NCBI GenBank assembly: GCA_021372695.1
Contig: JAJFTY010000204.1
Span: forward strand, 1-11,476
Length of the DNA stretch: 11,476 nucleotides
From: Deltaproteobacteria bacterium
GTDB lineage: Bacteria; Desulfobacterota; Syntrophia; Syntrophales; UBA5619
Reading direction: 5' to 3'
Positions 1 to 7,177 of the stretch are shown piece after piece (the stretch's first letter is position 1; each line of letters opens with the position of its first letter). The notes under the pieces were generated by a model. That model did not search any database, had not been told where the DNA came from, and worked only from the letters and a program-made list of their open reading frames with translations. Made by a program: the position numbers and the translations under genes.

Positions 1-1461
1 GAGTCCCAGTGCCGCGGTGAGGGGGGCCGAAATGCCGGCCAGAAGCAGAGTGGTCCAGAGCGCATCCATGCCGTCCCGGAGGAGCAGCGTGTAGTGCCGC
101 AGGGTGAAAGTGTTGTTGATCCCCCAGATCTCCACGAAGCCGCCCGACACGACCGATAGATAGATCGTGAGCGTAAAGGCGCACCAGAAGCCGCAGAACG
201 TGAGAAGCCCGATCTCAAGGCCCCTGGGGAGCGGCATGGGCCGGCCCGAGGGGGGTTTGCCCGTCACCGTGACATAGGAGCGCTCTCCCAGCCAGTAGCG
301 CTGAAGGAGGAATGAGGCCAGGCAAAAGGAGAGCAGTATCAGTCCGAGCGTGGCCGCCAGGGTCCGGTCGAAGCGGCCCACGATGCTGAAATAGATCTCG
401 GTGGAGAGGACCTCGAATTCGCCGCCGATGATGATGGGATTTCCGAAGTCCGCGAGCGACTCGATGATGGTCAGGAGGAACGCATTGGCAATCCCCGGCC
501 GGAGCAGCGGTAGCGTCACCTTCCAGAAGGTCAGCCACCGCCCGGCCCGCAGGGTGAGGCTCGCCTCCTCCAGGGCCGGGTTGATCGATTCGACGACGCT
601 CGAGATCACCAGGAATGCGACCGGGGCAAAAGAGAGGGTCTGCGCCAGTGCGAGGCCCGGAAAACCGAAGATCCCCCGCGTCTTCAACCCCAGAAGCTGG
701 CTCGTGACGAATCCCTGGAGGCCGAAGAGCAGGATGATGGCCATGCCCACGACGAATGGCGGCGTGATGATCGGGAGCAGCGAAAACGCCCGCAACACGC
801 CCGTGAGCCGTGAGCGAGAACGCGTCGCGGCGAGGGCAAAGGCCAGTCCGATGAGGGTCGAGGTGCAGCTCACGAAGACGGCCAGCCCCAGGCTGTTTCC
901 CACGACGCGCCAGAGCGCCGGGTAGCGTTTCAGGGTTTCGGCCAGCAGCGTCACCCGGACCCCGCTGCCGTCCATCACGCTCTGCCGGAGGACGGCGAAC
1001 AGGGGAAGGAGGATGAACAGCACGATGAAGAGGACGACCAGCAGGATGCTGACGGCCACGAAGGTATCCGCCCGGATGTAGCCGCTCCGCGACAGGCCGT
1101 GCCCCAGGATCAGTACGCAGATGAGCAGGGAGAGCAGCGCGCCCGGCCCGAAGGCGAAGGGCTTGACCGCTGCCGTCCAGGTGAGCCAGAAGACCAGGAA
1201 GCATCCGATGAGCCCGCCCCAGACGGCGGCACGGTTGGAGCGGTTCTCCGCCGCGAAGCCAAAGCCAACCCAGGCCAGGCCCATCACGAACAGGATCCAG
1301 AAGAGCGGTTGCTGGCCTGCCAGTGCCAGGGCCGTGTGGGAAAGCCCGTCCGGGGTCGGGAGGAAGGTCGTTCCTCCGCGTGAGACGAAGGGAAGAAGCG
1401 CCAGACTGGCGAGCAGGCCTATTCCTTCAGCCAGGCAGGCCGGAGTGCGTATGATGCTCAC
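1..1461 (-). CDS. ABC transporter permease, fused two-domain iron/AEP type (3' end outside window)
   Basis: Inner-membrane permease of a binding-protein-dependent ABC importer; 487 codons are visible and the frame is open to the window edge, so the C-terminus is missing. The GTG start at 1461 is chosen because GGAGGG (1465-1470) sits 3-4 bases upstream, and no other good start lies near. The N-terminal ~120 residues contain extra hydrophobic segments before the first BPD_transp_1 domain. That domain carries the EAA loop at about residues 298-323 (EEASLTLRAG...TLPLLRPG), the cytoplasmic contact for the ATPase. A second permease half begins near residue 440 (an HYTLLL-type amphipathic lead-in, then a membrane segment). 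This is the FbpB/PhnV-like fused arrangement. The substrate-binding gene lies upstream in the same direction, 305 bases away, across a structured repeat. Iron(III) is the usual label for such systems, but the substrate cannot be fixed from sequence. Confidence 0.88.
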   Translation of the reverse strand, partial: MSIIRTPACLAEGIGLLASLALLPFVSRGGTTFLPTPDGLSHTALALAGQQPLFWILFVMGLAWVGFGFAAENRSNRAAVWGGLIGCFLVFWLTWTAAVKPFAFGPGALLSLLICVLILGHGLSRSGYIRADTFVAVSILLVVLFIVLFILLPLFAVLRQSVMDGSGVRVTLLAETLKRYPALWRVVGNSLGLAVFVSCTSTLIGLAFALAATRSRSRLTGVLRAFSLLPIITPPFVVGMAIILLFGLQGFVTSQLLGLKTRGIFGFPGLALAQTLSFAPVAFLVISSVVESINPALEEASLTLRAGRWLTFWKVTLPLLRPGIANAFLLTIIESLADFGNPIIIGGEFEVLSTEIYFSIVGRFDRTLAATLGLILLSFCLASFLLQRYWLGERSYVTVTGKPPSGRPMPLPRGLEIGLLTFCGFWCAFTLTIYLSVVSGGFVEIWGINNTFTLRHYTLLLRDGMDALWTTLLLAGISAPLTAALGL

Positions 1462-1503
1462 GGACCCTCCATGTATTCAACAGGCTGTTGATCGGAAACG
1501 CAT

Positions 1504-1536
1504 CCCCGATCGCCGCCTTGGGGGCGGTGATCGGGG
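1504..1536. other. Strong GC hairpin in the intergenic repeat
   Basis: CCCCGATCGCCGCC (1504-1517) pairs with GGCGGTGATCGGGG (1523-1536): 14 base pairs with one G/T mismatch (wobble in one RNA sense) and a 5-base loop. There is no T-tract after it on the minus strand, so it is not a classical intrinsic terminator. It lies in the transcript between the binding protein and the permease, where it could block 3' exonucleases or cause partial polarity. Confidence 0.6.
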
Positions 1537-1625
1537 GCGCAATCAATAAAAGGCGGTTTCCTTGCCGGGAAGCCCGGCCCTGAAAGCGGGGCTTCCAAAA
1601 CGCCCATCTGCGGCGTTTCCCTCCC

Positions 1626-1676
1626 TTCGACACGCTCAGGGCAGGCTATTTTTTGTGTCACGGTGAGCTTGTCGAA
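1626..1676. repeat. TTCGACAAGCTCA-type inverted repeat
   Basis: TTCGACACGCTCA at 1626-1638 is matched in inverted orientation by TGAGCTTGTCGAA at 1664-1676 (12 of 13 positions) with a 25-base spacer. When translated on the minus strand the arms read RFDKLT and CPERVEG. From memory, these peptide strings recur in spurious ORFs of many genomes that carry this short dispersed palindrome. It is therefore annotated as a repeat, not as coding sequence. Confidence 0.55.
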
Positions 1677-1766
1677 CCGTCGGGGGCCTTGCATCTGGAC
1701 ATTTTTGAACAGCCTGCAAAAAACATCTCTCTTTCTAGAAAGGCTCCTGAATGATCGGCTCCGGGA

Positions 1767-2792
1767 TCAGCGAGACTGCGAATAGATCTGTTCCGACCAC
1801 CGCTTCAGGATGCGGGCGCGGTTTTGCGATCCCCAGAGGAAGTCGTACTTGATGGTCTTCACATGTTCGAAGTCCATGCCGTGCTTGATGACCACGGGCG
1901 GAAGCGGCGTCTTCTTGTTGGACTGGAGCTGGAACGACCTGAAATCCTTAGCAATGTACTGGACATCGGGGGTCAAGGCCCAGTCGATGAACTTCTTGGC
2001 GTTGGCCATGTGGGGGGCACCCTTGATCAGGCTCAGGCCGCCGATCTCGTAGCCGGTCCCGTCCGCCGGCGCCACCGGCTTCACCGGGAAACCCTCCTCG
2101 GCGAACATGACGGCGTCGTGCAGGAAGACGATGCCGATCGCCGCCTCACCCCGGCCGGCCAACTGGCCCGCGGCCGAGCCGGATTTGGTGTACTGGGCGA
2201 CATTCTTGTGCAGTTTGGCGAGATAGTCCCATCCCTTCTCCTCGCCCTTGAGCAGCAGCAGGGTCACGAGCGCCGTGTAGGCCGTGCCGGCGGTATTCGG
2301 GTTGGAGACGGCGATCAGCCCCTTGTATTCGGGATTGGCCAGGTCATCCCACGTCTTGGGCATCGGCTTGCCGAGCTTCTTGAGCAGACCCTCGTTTACG
2401 GCCCATCCAAGCGGGCCTGCATAGAGGCCGATGGTCCGGCAGTTGCCGATAGGATCGCGCATCCATTCGCGAAGCTCGGACATCATGGGGGTGCAGTAGG
2501 GTTCGGTCAGGCCCTTCAAGGCCGCGTCGAAATGCGGATCGCCGGTTCCGCCGAACCAGACGTCGCCCTTGGGATTGGCTTTCTCCGCCTCGATCCTTGC
2601 GTACATCTCGTTGCTGCTGGCGCGGATCCACTGGACCTTGATCCCCGTATCCTTTTCGAATTTCGTCGCGATGGCTGCGACCCAGTCCCGGTCGGGGCTT
2701 CCGTAGAGAACCAGTATGTTCTCCTGGGCCATTGCCGATCCGGCCAAAACGAAAAATACCCCTGCGATGACGATGATCATCCAGCGTTTCAT
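1767..2792 (-). CDS. Periplasmic substrate-binding protein of ABC importer (COG1840, iron(III)/AEP family)
   Basis: 341-residue extracytoplasmic solute-binding protein that delivers its ligand to the downstream permease. Residues 1-22 are a typical signal peptide (KR start, hydrophobic core, AMA|Q cleavage); there is no lipobox cysteine, so it should be periplasmic. The mature part has the family pattern: ILVLYGSPDRDW near 26-37 as the first strand/helix, GDVWFGGTGD 76-85, TWDDLANPEYKG 147-158, the SNPNTAGTAYT loop 163-173, QYTKSGSAAG 200-209 and GRGEAAIGI 213-221. The ATG is set by an AGGAGG ribosome site at 2798-2803, six bases upstream apart from overlap, and a promoter lies 65-95 bases upstream. 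COG1840 members bind Fe(III), aminoethylphosphonate and other ligands. I do not see the FbpA tyrosine pair clearly, so the ligand is left open. Confidence 0.92.
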   Translation of the reverse strand: MKRWMIIVIAGVFFVLAGSAMAQENILVLYGSPDRDWVAAIATKFEKDTGIKVQWIRASSNEMYARIEAEKANPKGDVWFGGTGDPHFDAALKGLTEPYCTPMMSELREWMRDPIGNCRTIGLYAGPLGWAVNEGLLKKLGKPMPKTWDDLANPEYKGLIAVSNPNTAGTAYTALVTLLLLKGEEKGWDYLAKLHKNVAQYTKSGSAAGQLAGRGEAAIGIVFLHDAVMFAEEGFPVKPVAPADGTGYEIGGLSLIKGAPHMANAKKFIDWALTPDVQYIAKDFRSFQLQSNKKTPLPPVVIKHGMDFEHVKTIKYDFLWGSQNRARILKRWSEQIYSQSR

Positions 2793-2858
2793 AAGCCCCT
2801 CCTCGGTTGAATGGTCGTGAACAAAAAGAGATGATAAAAACCGGCGTGATTCGGCCCG

Positions 2859-2888
2859 ACTCTACGAAAGAAGTGACGGGCTTGTCAA
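2859..2888 (-). promoter_or_regulatory. Sigma70-type promoter for the ABC importer operon
   Basis: On the minus strand a perfect TTGACA -35 (2883-2888) is followed after 18 bases by TAGAGT (2859-2864, four of six matches to TATAAT). The predicted start near 2852 would give a leader of about 60 bases before the binding-protein ATG. The box lies in the 125-base gap after the phosphatase gene, so the importer can be transcribed independently of the signalling unit upstream. I saw no Fur-type box. Confidence 0.6.
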
Positions 2889-2917
2889 GACAAAAGGCGC
2901 CGGATCAAGGCGTCGGA

Positions 2918-3646
2918 TCAGCCTTCCCAGCGCATCAGCAGGGAGATGTCGTCCCGCTGCTTTCGCCCCGCCCGCACCTCCTGAACCAGGGTTTCGAAAA
3001 ACCTCCCGGGGATTGCTCCGGTATCTTCATGGATCGTGTTGATTTCGTCCAACGTGAGCACGTCGTCCATCCCGTCGGTGGCGATCAGAAAGGAGGTCTC
3101 GGGGGGAAGCACGACGGTGTCCGTTCGCAACGCATAGAAGGGGTCGCCCTTCAGCTCCCCGCGGCCCCAGAAAGTGCGCGATCCGCTTTCGTACTGGGGC
3201 TGGGGCAGGAAGTAATCTCCGATCTCCGGTGGTTTGTGCCACTCCGCGCCATCCAGGGTCCATACGTCGATGGTGCCGATCGATACGAGCAGAGTCCGTT
3301 CCGTCGAGCAGAAAGCAAAGGCGCCCACAGCGGCGACGTGGGCAGGGTATCGGTCGAGGAATTCGCGATCCAGCCTTTTGGCGGCCTCCTGGGCCGCGCA
3401 GGCGGGATGCCTCTCGGATGACGGCGTAAAAAATTCGGGAAATCGGCGCGCAACAAAGGATGCAGCCTCTCTTCCCGGACGGTCGGAGGCAATTTTTTCG
3501 GCATCATTCCAGCCGTCCACGACACTGACGACATCCCCGGCTTCACGTGGATTCCGTTGAATCAGAATCACATCCTGATTTCGGCGGAAAGGGATCAGGG
3601 AATGGTAGAATCCTCCGGGTTCCGAACGGATCAATCCATCCGGCAT
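2918..3646 (-). CDS. PP2C-like serine/threonine phosphatase
   Basis: 242-residue soluble protein resembling a single PP2C (PPM) catalytic domain, which removes phosphate from Ser/Thr with two metal ions. Landmarks in order: RNQD 22-25 (family motif with the first metal Asp), VVDGWND 42-48 (corresponding to the DGxGG motif but with the glycines replaced by N-D), SIGTIDVW 122-129 (position of the usual GDSR motif, degenerate), ATDGMDD 189-195 (matching the S/TDG metal site) and RDDISLL 231-237 (matching D(N/D)xT near the end). The ATG at 3646 is preferred over an upstream in-frame start at 3724, because it has GAGGA just upstream and lies one base after the stop of the GGDEF gene; the extension would only reread that gene's end. 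Coupling implies shared expression. The acidic metal residues remain, so activity is likely, but the substrate is unknown. Confidence 0.75.
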   Translation of the reverse strand: MPDGLIRSEPGGFYHSLIPFRRNQDVILIQRNPREAGDVVSVVDGWNDAEKIASDRPGREAASFVARRFPEFFTPSSERHPACAAQEAAKRLDREFLDRYPAHVAAVGAFAFCSTERTLLVSIGTIDVWTLDGAEWHKPPEIGDYFLPQPQYESGSRTFWGRGELKGDPFYALRTDTVVLPPETSFLIATDGMDDVLTLDEINTIHEDTGAIPGRFFETLVQEVRAGRKQRDDISLLMRWEG

Positions 3647-3647
3647 C

Positions 3648-5231
3648 TTATCCTCGGTCCTTCCGGTAAAGCTGATAACCGGCCCGCCCCGCCTCCTTGG
3701 CCCGATACATGGCGATATCGGCACGCTTCAGGAGGGCGCCCTCATCTTTCCCGTCCGCGGGATAGAGGGCGATGCCGATACTGGTGGTCACGACAAGCTG
3801 GCGGGCGTTGATGAGAAAGGGGTTACGAAAACGGTCAACGATCTTCCGCGCGACCTGGACGGCATCTTCCTCGGATTCCAGTTCGGGTAGGATCAGCACG
3901 AACTCGTCGCCGCCGATGCGCGCGACGGTGTCTCCCTTCCTCAACACGGCGCTCAACCGGTCTGCCGTTGCCTTGAGAAGGCGGTCCCCCATATCATGGC
4001 CCAGGGTGTCGTTCACCTCCTTGAAACGGTCGAGGTCGAGCATCGCGACTCCGACTTTTTTCCGATTCCTCCGGGCCTGGGTCAAAGCCATGTCCAGACG
4101 GTCGGAGAAGAGCTTCCGGTTCGGAAGGCCCGTCAGGGAATCGTGGTTGCCCATCTCGATCAACTGGGCCTCCCGCTTTTTCAGTTCCGCCTCTGCGTTC
4201 CTGCGGTCGGTTACGTCCCGGGCCACGGCCTGAAAACATGTTGCCCGGCCGTTCTCCACGACCAACTGGGTGTTTTGTCCCAGCCAGAGCTCCTGACCCG
4301 TTTTTGTGAGGATGGGATATTCGGAATAGGTGTTCTGAATCCCTTCAGACCACTGGCGGCCGAAGAGCTTCATCGCGTCGTCACGCAAATCCGGACGGAT
4401 GACTTCCAGAAAGGACTTCCCGATCACATCCTCAGCAGTGTATCCGGTGATCCGGAATCCCGCCGGATTGACGAAGGTGAAGCGACCCCTGTGGTCGGTC
4501 CGGAAGACGATGTCGCTCGCATTTTCGACCAGGGTCCGATAGCGCTCCTCGCTCTCGCGTAGCGCCTTCTCCGTTTCCCTGATCTCGGAATAGAGCCGCG
4601 CATGGGCGATCGCCCCGACAATCTGCGCCACGATCTTTTCCGCCAGACGGAGATCCTGCTCCGAATAGGCATTCGGCGTCTTGGATCGGAAGTGCAGGAC
4701 GCCGATGGCTTCGTTGCGGTAGATCAGGGGAACGCAGATGATCGACCTGAGCCCGGCCTTGAAGATGACGGCCAGTTTCGGGTATCGGCTGAGGGCCTCC
4801 TCAACACTCTCGGGTTGAATGCAGTGGCTTCTCCGCGTATGAAGGACGGCCTCGCTCAGCGATCCGGAAAGCTCGAGAGGATCCCCCTTTCTCCGGCCGT
4901 CGATATCCATGCCAGCAACATAAGCCACACCGAGGCTGTTCTTCCGGGGATCATACGCATTCACGGTGAGGCTGTCGAATGGGATCAGCTTCCGGGTCTC
5001 GGCTGCAAAGCTTTCGTAGACCTCGTCAATGTCCAGCGAGGAGCCGATGACACGGCCGATTTCAGCGATGACGGCCATCTCCTCGATCAGCCGCTCGGCG
5101 ATGCCCCTGCTTTCCGGAAGCCCTGCCTTCGCCGGCCTGCATTCCGCTTCTACCTGCGTCTGGATGTGGTTATTCAGGATGGCTGCCTCCCGGAGATATC
5201 CTGGAACGGATGGCCTGACCGCGTTTTTCAA
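3648..5231 (-). CDS. GAF-PAS-GGDEF diguanylate cyclase
   Basis: 527-residue cytoplasmic signalling protein that should make cyclic di-GMP from two GTP. A GAF domain spans about 57-212, ending in a helical linker (HARLYSEIRETEKALRESEE). A PAS domain spans about 226-345 (YRTLVENASDIVFRTD, closing with ARDVTDRR), and the cyclase domain covers 362-525. It has DSLTGLPNR 364-372, DLDRFKEVND 399-408 and an intact GGDEF 440-444. RKGD at 431-434 lies exactly five residues before it, the inhibitory I-site, so product feedback is expected. There are no membrane segments and no EAL domain. The start is TTG with only a weak GGGA site, and the next in-frame ATG (residue 52) would abut the GAF domain, so the N-terminus is the least certain part. 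A promoter lies at 5291-5319. The PP2C-like gene follows after one base. Confidence 0.9.
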   Translation of the reverse strand: MKNAVRPSVPGYLREAAILNNHIQTQVEAECRPAKAGLPESRGIAERLIEEMAVIAEIGRVIGSSLDIDEVYESFAAETRKLIPFDSLTVNAYDPRKNSLGVAYVAGMDIDGRRKGDPLELSGSLSEAVLHTRRSHCIQPESVEEALSRYPKLAVIFKAGLRSIICVPLIYRNEAIGVLHFRSKTPNAYSEQDLRLAEKIVAQIVGAIAHARLYSEIRETEKALRESEERYRTLVENASDIVFRTDHRGRFTFVNPAGFRITGYTAEDVIGKSFLEVIRPDLRDDAMKLFGRQWSEGIQNTYSEYPILTKTGQELWLGQNTQLVVENGRATCFQAVARDVTDRRNAEAELKKREAQLIEMGNHDSLTGLPNRKLFSDRLDMALTQARRNRKKVGVAMLDLDRFKEVNDTLGHDMGDRLLKATADRLSAVLRKGDTVARIGGDEFVLILPELESEEDAVQVARKIVDRFRNPFLINARQLVVTTSIGIALYPADGKDEGALLKRADIAMYRAKEAGRAGYQLYRKDRG

Positions 5232-5281
5232 CGTCCCGTCAGGTATCGGACTCCTCCACAGCCTGCCACGAAGGAGTCCAT
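5228..5281 (-). CDS. Possible 17-codon leader ORF before the GGDEF gene
   Basis: An ATG at 5281 opens a short frame reading MDSFVAGCGGVRYLTGR. Its TGA (5230-5228) overlaps the TTG start of the GGDEF gene as TTGA. The ATG is only a few bases after the predicted transcription start, so it would be nearly leaderless, and its first codons lie in a hairpin stem. It could couple or gate translation of the TTG-started cyclase. Nothing shows that it is translated. Confidence 0.25.
   Translation of the reverse strand: MDSFVAGCGGVRYLTGR
5248..5279 (-). promoter_or_regulatory. Leader hairpin upstream of GGDEF gene
   Basis: On the minus strand GGACTCCT and AGGAGTCC form a perfect 8-bp stem with a 16-base loop, within the predicted 5' leader. 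The downstream arm contains the only strong Shine-Dalgarno-like string (GGAGGAG) of the leader, although it is too far from the TTG to serve it directly. It could be an RNA regulatory element. Confidence 0.35.
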
Positions 5282-5290
5282 TTGCCGGCG

Positions 5291-5319
5291 AATCTATCGA
5301 ATCCCCCCGGAGAAGTCAA
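5291..5319 (-). promoter_or_regulatory. Sigma70-type promoter for the GGDEF-PP2C unit
   Basis: TTGACT (5314-5319, five of six to consensus) and TAGATT (5291-5296, four of six) are separated by 17 bases on the minus strand. The predicted start is near 5283, about 50 bases before the TTG codon. The -10 (TAGANT) resembles that of the importer promoter at 2859-2864. Confidence 0.6.
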
Positions 5320-5359
5320 CGGGAATGTCGGACCGCCCGATAGGCCTCACGCTGCGATA

Positions 5360-5382
5360 TCCGAAACAATTTCGGAATTATA
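5360..5382 (-). promoter_or_regulatory. TATAAT box abutting a 17-bp palindrome
   Basis: On the minus strand a perfect TATAAT (5377-5382) is immediately followed by TCCGAAA-TTG-TTTCGGA (5360-5376), a perfect 7-bp inverted repeat with a 3-base centre. The palindrome would cover the start region of a second upstream promoter of the GGDEF gene, the place for a repressor. No good -35 hexamer is seen 17 bases further upstream, so the promoter would need an activator or be a chance match. Confidence 0.35.
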
Positions 5383-5404
5383 CTCGCTCGATGGTTCTCC
5401 CCGG

Positions 5405-5431
5405 TTCGGCGGGCGACTCGCGCCCGCCGAA
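5405..5431 (-). terminator. Terminator-like hairpin after ettA
   Basis: Four bases after the ettA stop codon, TTCGGCGGGCG pairs perfectly with CGCCCGCCGAA (11 bp, 5-base loop). It is very stable, but no T-tract follows on either strand, so it is a weak or Rho-assisted terminator or a 3'-end protector rather than a textbook intrinsic terminator. Confidence 0.45.
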
Positions 5432-5435
5432 GGCT

Positions 5436-7121
5436 TCAGATCCTCGTCAACTGACGGTATTTGATTCGGTGGGGCTGGCTTGCCGCGGCGCCGAGACGGG
5501 CCTTCCGGTCCGCCTCGTATTCGGAGTAGTTCCCCTCGAACCAGACCGCGGCGCTGTTGCCTTCGAAGGCCAGAATGTGCGTGGCGATCCGGTCCAGAAA
5601 CCAGCGGTCATGGCTGATGACCACGGCGCAGCCGGCAAAATTCTCCAGCGCCTCCTCGAGCGCGCGCATCGTGTTGACGTCGAGGTCGTTCGTCGGCTCG
5701 TCGAGCAGGAGGACGTTCGCCCCCTCTTTCAACATCCGCGCGAGATGGACGCGGTTCCGCTCGCCGCCGGAGATCTGGCTCACCCGCTTCTGCTGGTCGG
5801 TTCCCGAAAAATTGAAGCGGGAGACGTAAGCCCGCGAGTTCATCTCGCGGTCGCCCAGGACGATCATATCGCTCCCTTCCGAGATCGTCTCCCAGATCGT
5901 CTTCGCCGGGTCCAGGACGTCGCGGCTCTGGTCAACGTAGGCGAGCTTCACCGTCTCCCCGATCCGGATCGTCCCGGAATCGGGCTTCTCCTGGCCGGTG
6001 ATCATCCGGAAGAGGGTGGTTTTTCCTGCCCCGTTGGGGCCGATGATCCCGACAATCCCGCCGGGCGGGAGGTTGAAGGACATGTTTTCCACGAGCAGGC
6101 GGTCGGCGTAGCCCTTGCTCACCCCATCGGCCTCGATCACCAGTTTCCCGAGGCGAGGGCCTGGCGGGATGTAGATCTCCAATTCCTTCGCCCGGGCCTC
6201 CGTCTCCTGGGAGAGGAGGCTTTCGTAGGAGCTGATCCGGGCCTTGGACTTCGCATGGCGGCCCTTGGGGGACATCCGGATCCACTCCAGTTCCCGTTCC
6301 AGGGTCTTCTGCCGCTCGCTCTCCGATTTCTCCTCCTGCCGCAGCCGGTTCCGCTTCTGCTCCAGCCACGAGGAGTAGTTGCCCTTCCAGGGAATGCCCT
6401 GGCCGCGGTCCAGCTCGAGAATCCAGCCAGCGACGTTGTCCAGGAAGTAACGGTCATGGGTCACGGCGATGACCGTGCCCGCATAGGACTGGAGGTGGTG
6501 CTCCAGCCAGGCGACCGATTCGGCGTCGAGATGGTTCGTCGGCTCGTCGAGGAGCAGGATGTCCGGATTCTGGAGCAGCAGACGGCAGAGGGCGACGCGT
6601 CTGCGCTCGCCCCCGGAGAGGACCGCAACCTTCGTTTCGCCGGGCGGGCAGCGGAGTGCATCCATCGCCATCTCGAGGCGGGAGTCGAGGTCCCAGGCAT
6701 CCCGGGCATCGAGCTTCTCCTGCACCTTGGCCTGGCGGTCGATCAGTTTGTTCATCTCCTCATCACCCATCGGCTCGGCGAACTTCTCGTTGATCTCGTT
6801 AAATTCGTTGATGAGATCGACCGTCTCCTGGACCCCCTGCTCGACGATTTCGCGGACGCTCTTCGCATCGTCCAGCTTCGGCTCCTGTTCGAGGTAGCCG
6901 ACGGTATGGCCGGGGGAGAGGATCGTCTTGCCGATGAAATCCGGGTCCACGCCGGCCAGAATCCGCAGGAGCGAGCTCTTTCCCGAACCGTTCAGCCCCA
7001 GGACGCCGATCTTCGCCCCGTAGAAATAGGAGAGGTAGATATCCTTCAGGAACGGTTTCTTGTCGTAGACCTTGCTTACGCCGATCATGGAGTAGATCAC
7101 CTTGTTGGGGTCGTTCGCCAT
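5436..7121 (-). CDS. ettA: Energy-dependent translational throttle protein EttA (ABC-F ATPase)
   Basis: 561-residue cytoplasmic ABC-F protein. EttA binds the ribosomal E site and gates entry into elongation according to the ATP/ADP ratio. The sequence follows E. coli EttA closely (555 residues there) from [10 protein letters not shown] to the C-terminal HRIKY. First ATPase domain: Walker A GLNGSGKS 42-49, signature LSGGERRR 168-175, Walker B with catalytic Glu193, then the hallmark run [20 protein letters not shown] 221-240. The tRNA-contacting linker (PtIM) spans about 241-325 with [10 protein letters not shown] and IPPGPRLG. Second domain: Walker A GPNGAGKT 361-368, signature ISGGERNR 450-457, Glu475 and [15 protein letters not shown] 503-517. 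It has no membrane segments, as expected for ABC-F. The ATG is fixed by AGGAGG at 7128-7133. It appears monocistronic, divergent from the BASS transporter. Confidence 0.96.
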   Translation of the reverse strand: MANDPNKVIYSMIGVSKVYDKKPFLKDIYLSYFYGAKIGVLGLNGSGKSSLLRILAGVDPDFIGKTILSPGHTVGYLEQEPKLDDAKSVREIVEQGVQETVDLINEFNEINEKFAEPMGDEEMNKLIDRQAKVQEKLDARDAWDLDSRLEMAMDALRCPPGETKVAVLSGGERRRVALCRLLLQNPDILLLDEPTNHLDAESVAWLEHHLQSYAGTVIAVTHDRYFLDNVAGWILELDRGQGIPWKGNYSSWLEQKRNRLRQEEKSESERQKTLERELEWIRMSPKGRHAKSKARISSYESLLSQETEARAKELEIYIPPGPRLGKLVIEADGVSKGYADRLLVENMSFNLPPGGIVGIIGPNGAGKTTLFRMITGQEKPDSGTIRIGETVKLAYVDQSRDVLDPAKTIWETISEGSDMIVLGDREMNSRAYVSRFNFSGTDQQKRVSQISGGERNRVHLARMLKEGANVLLLDEPTNDLDVNTMRALEEALENFAGCAVVISHDRWFLDRIATHILAFEGNSAAVWFEGNYSEYEADRKARLGAAASQPHRIKYRQLTRI

Positions 7122-7177
7122 TTTCTTCCTCCTCGAAAAATTGCCTTGCGCTTCAGGGCGATTGCCGTTGACGCAGT

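Larger units (their letters stand above)
1481..1716. repeat. Palindrome-rich intergenic repeat element between binding protein and permease
   Basis: The 305-base gap between the two importer genes is almost filled by a 236-base block bounded by the 9-base inverted pair CAGGCTGTT (1481-1489) and AACAGCCTG (1708-1716). Inside are nested inverted pairs: GGAAACGC (1494-1501) with GCGTTTCC (1613-1620); a 14-bp stem at 1504-1536; GGAAGCCC (1568-1575) with GGGCTTCC (1589-1596); and TTCGACACGCTCA (1626-1638) with TGAGCTTGTCGAA (1664-1676). It has no convincing gene; the two short minus-strand ORFs across it look like translated repeat. This fits a non-autonomous MITE/REP-like element, which is inference without a genome-wide copy count. 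No flanking target-site duplication is evident. Confidence 0.6.

Noticed and set aside
215..1204. 329-codon minus-strand frame at the left end
   Set aside because: It is out of frame with the real permease, whose EAA loop and membrane helices are in another frame; its Arg/Pro/Gly-rich content is typical of a shadow.
1427..1694. Two short minus-strand frames (68 and 78 codons) in the intergenic region
   Set aside because: They translate palindromic repeat sequence, including the CPERVEG/RFDKLT strings, and overlap the permease start out of frame.
1824..2810. 328-codon plus-strand frame
   Set aside because: Antisense to the substrate-binding protein, which has signal peptide, ribosome site and family motifs.
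2889..2917. Possible terminator after the PP2C-like gene (CGCC-loop-GGCG then TTTT)
   Set aside because: The stem is only 4 bp, too weak to call.
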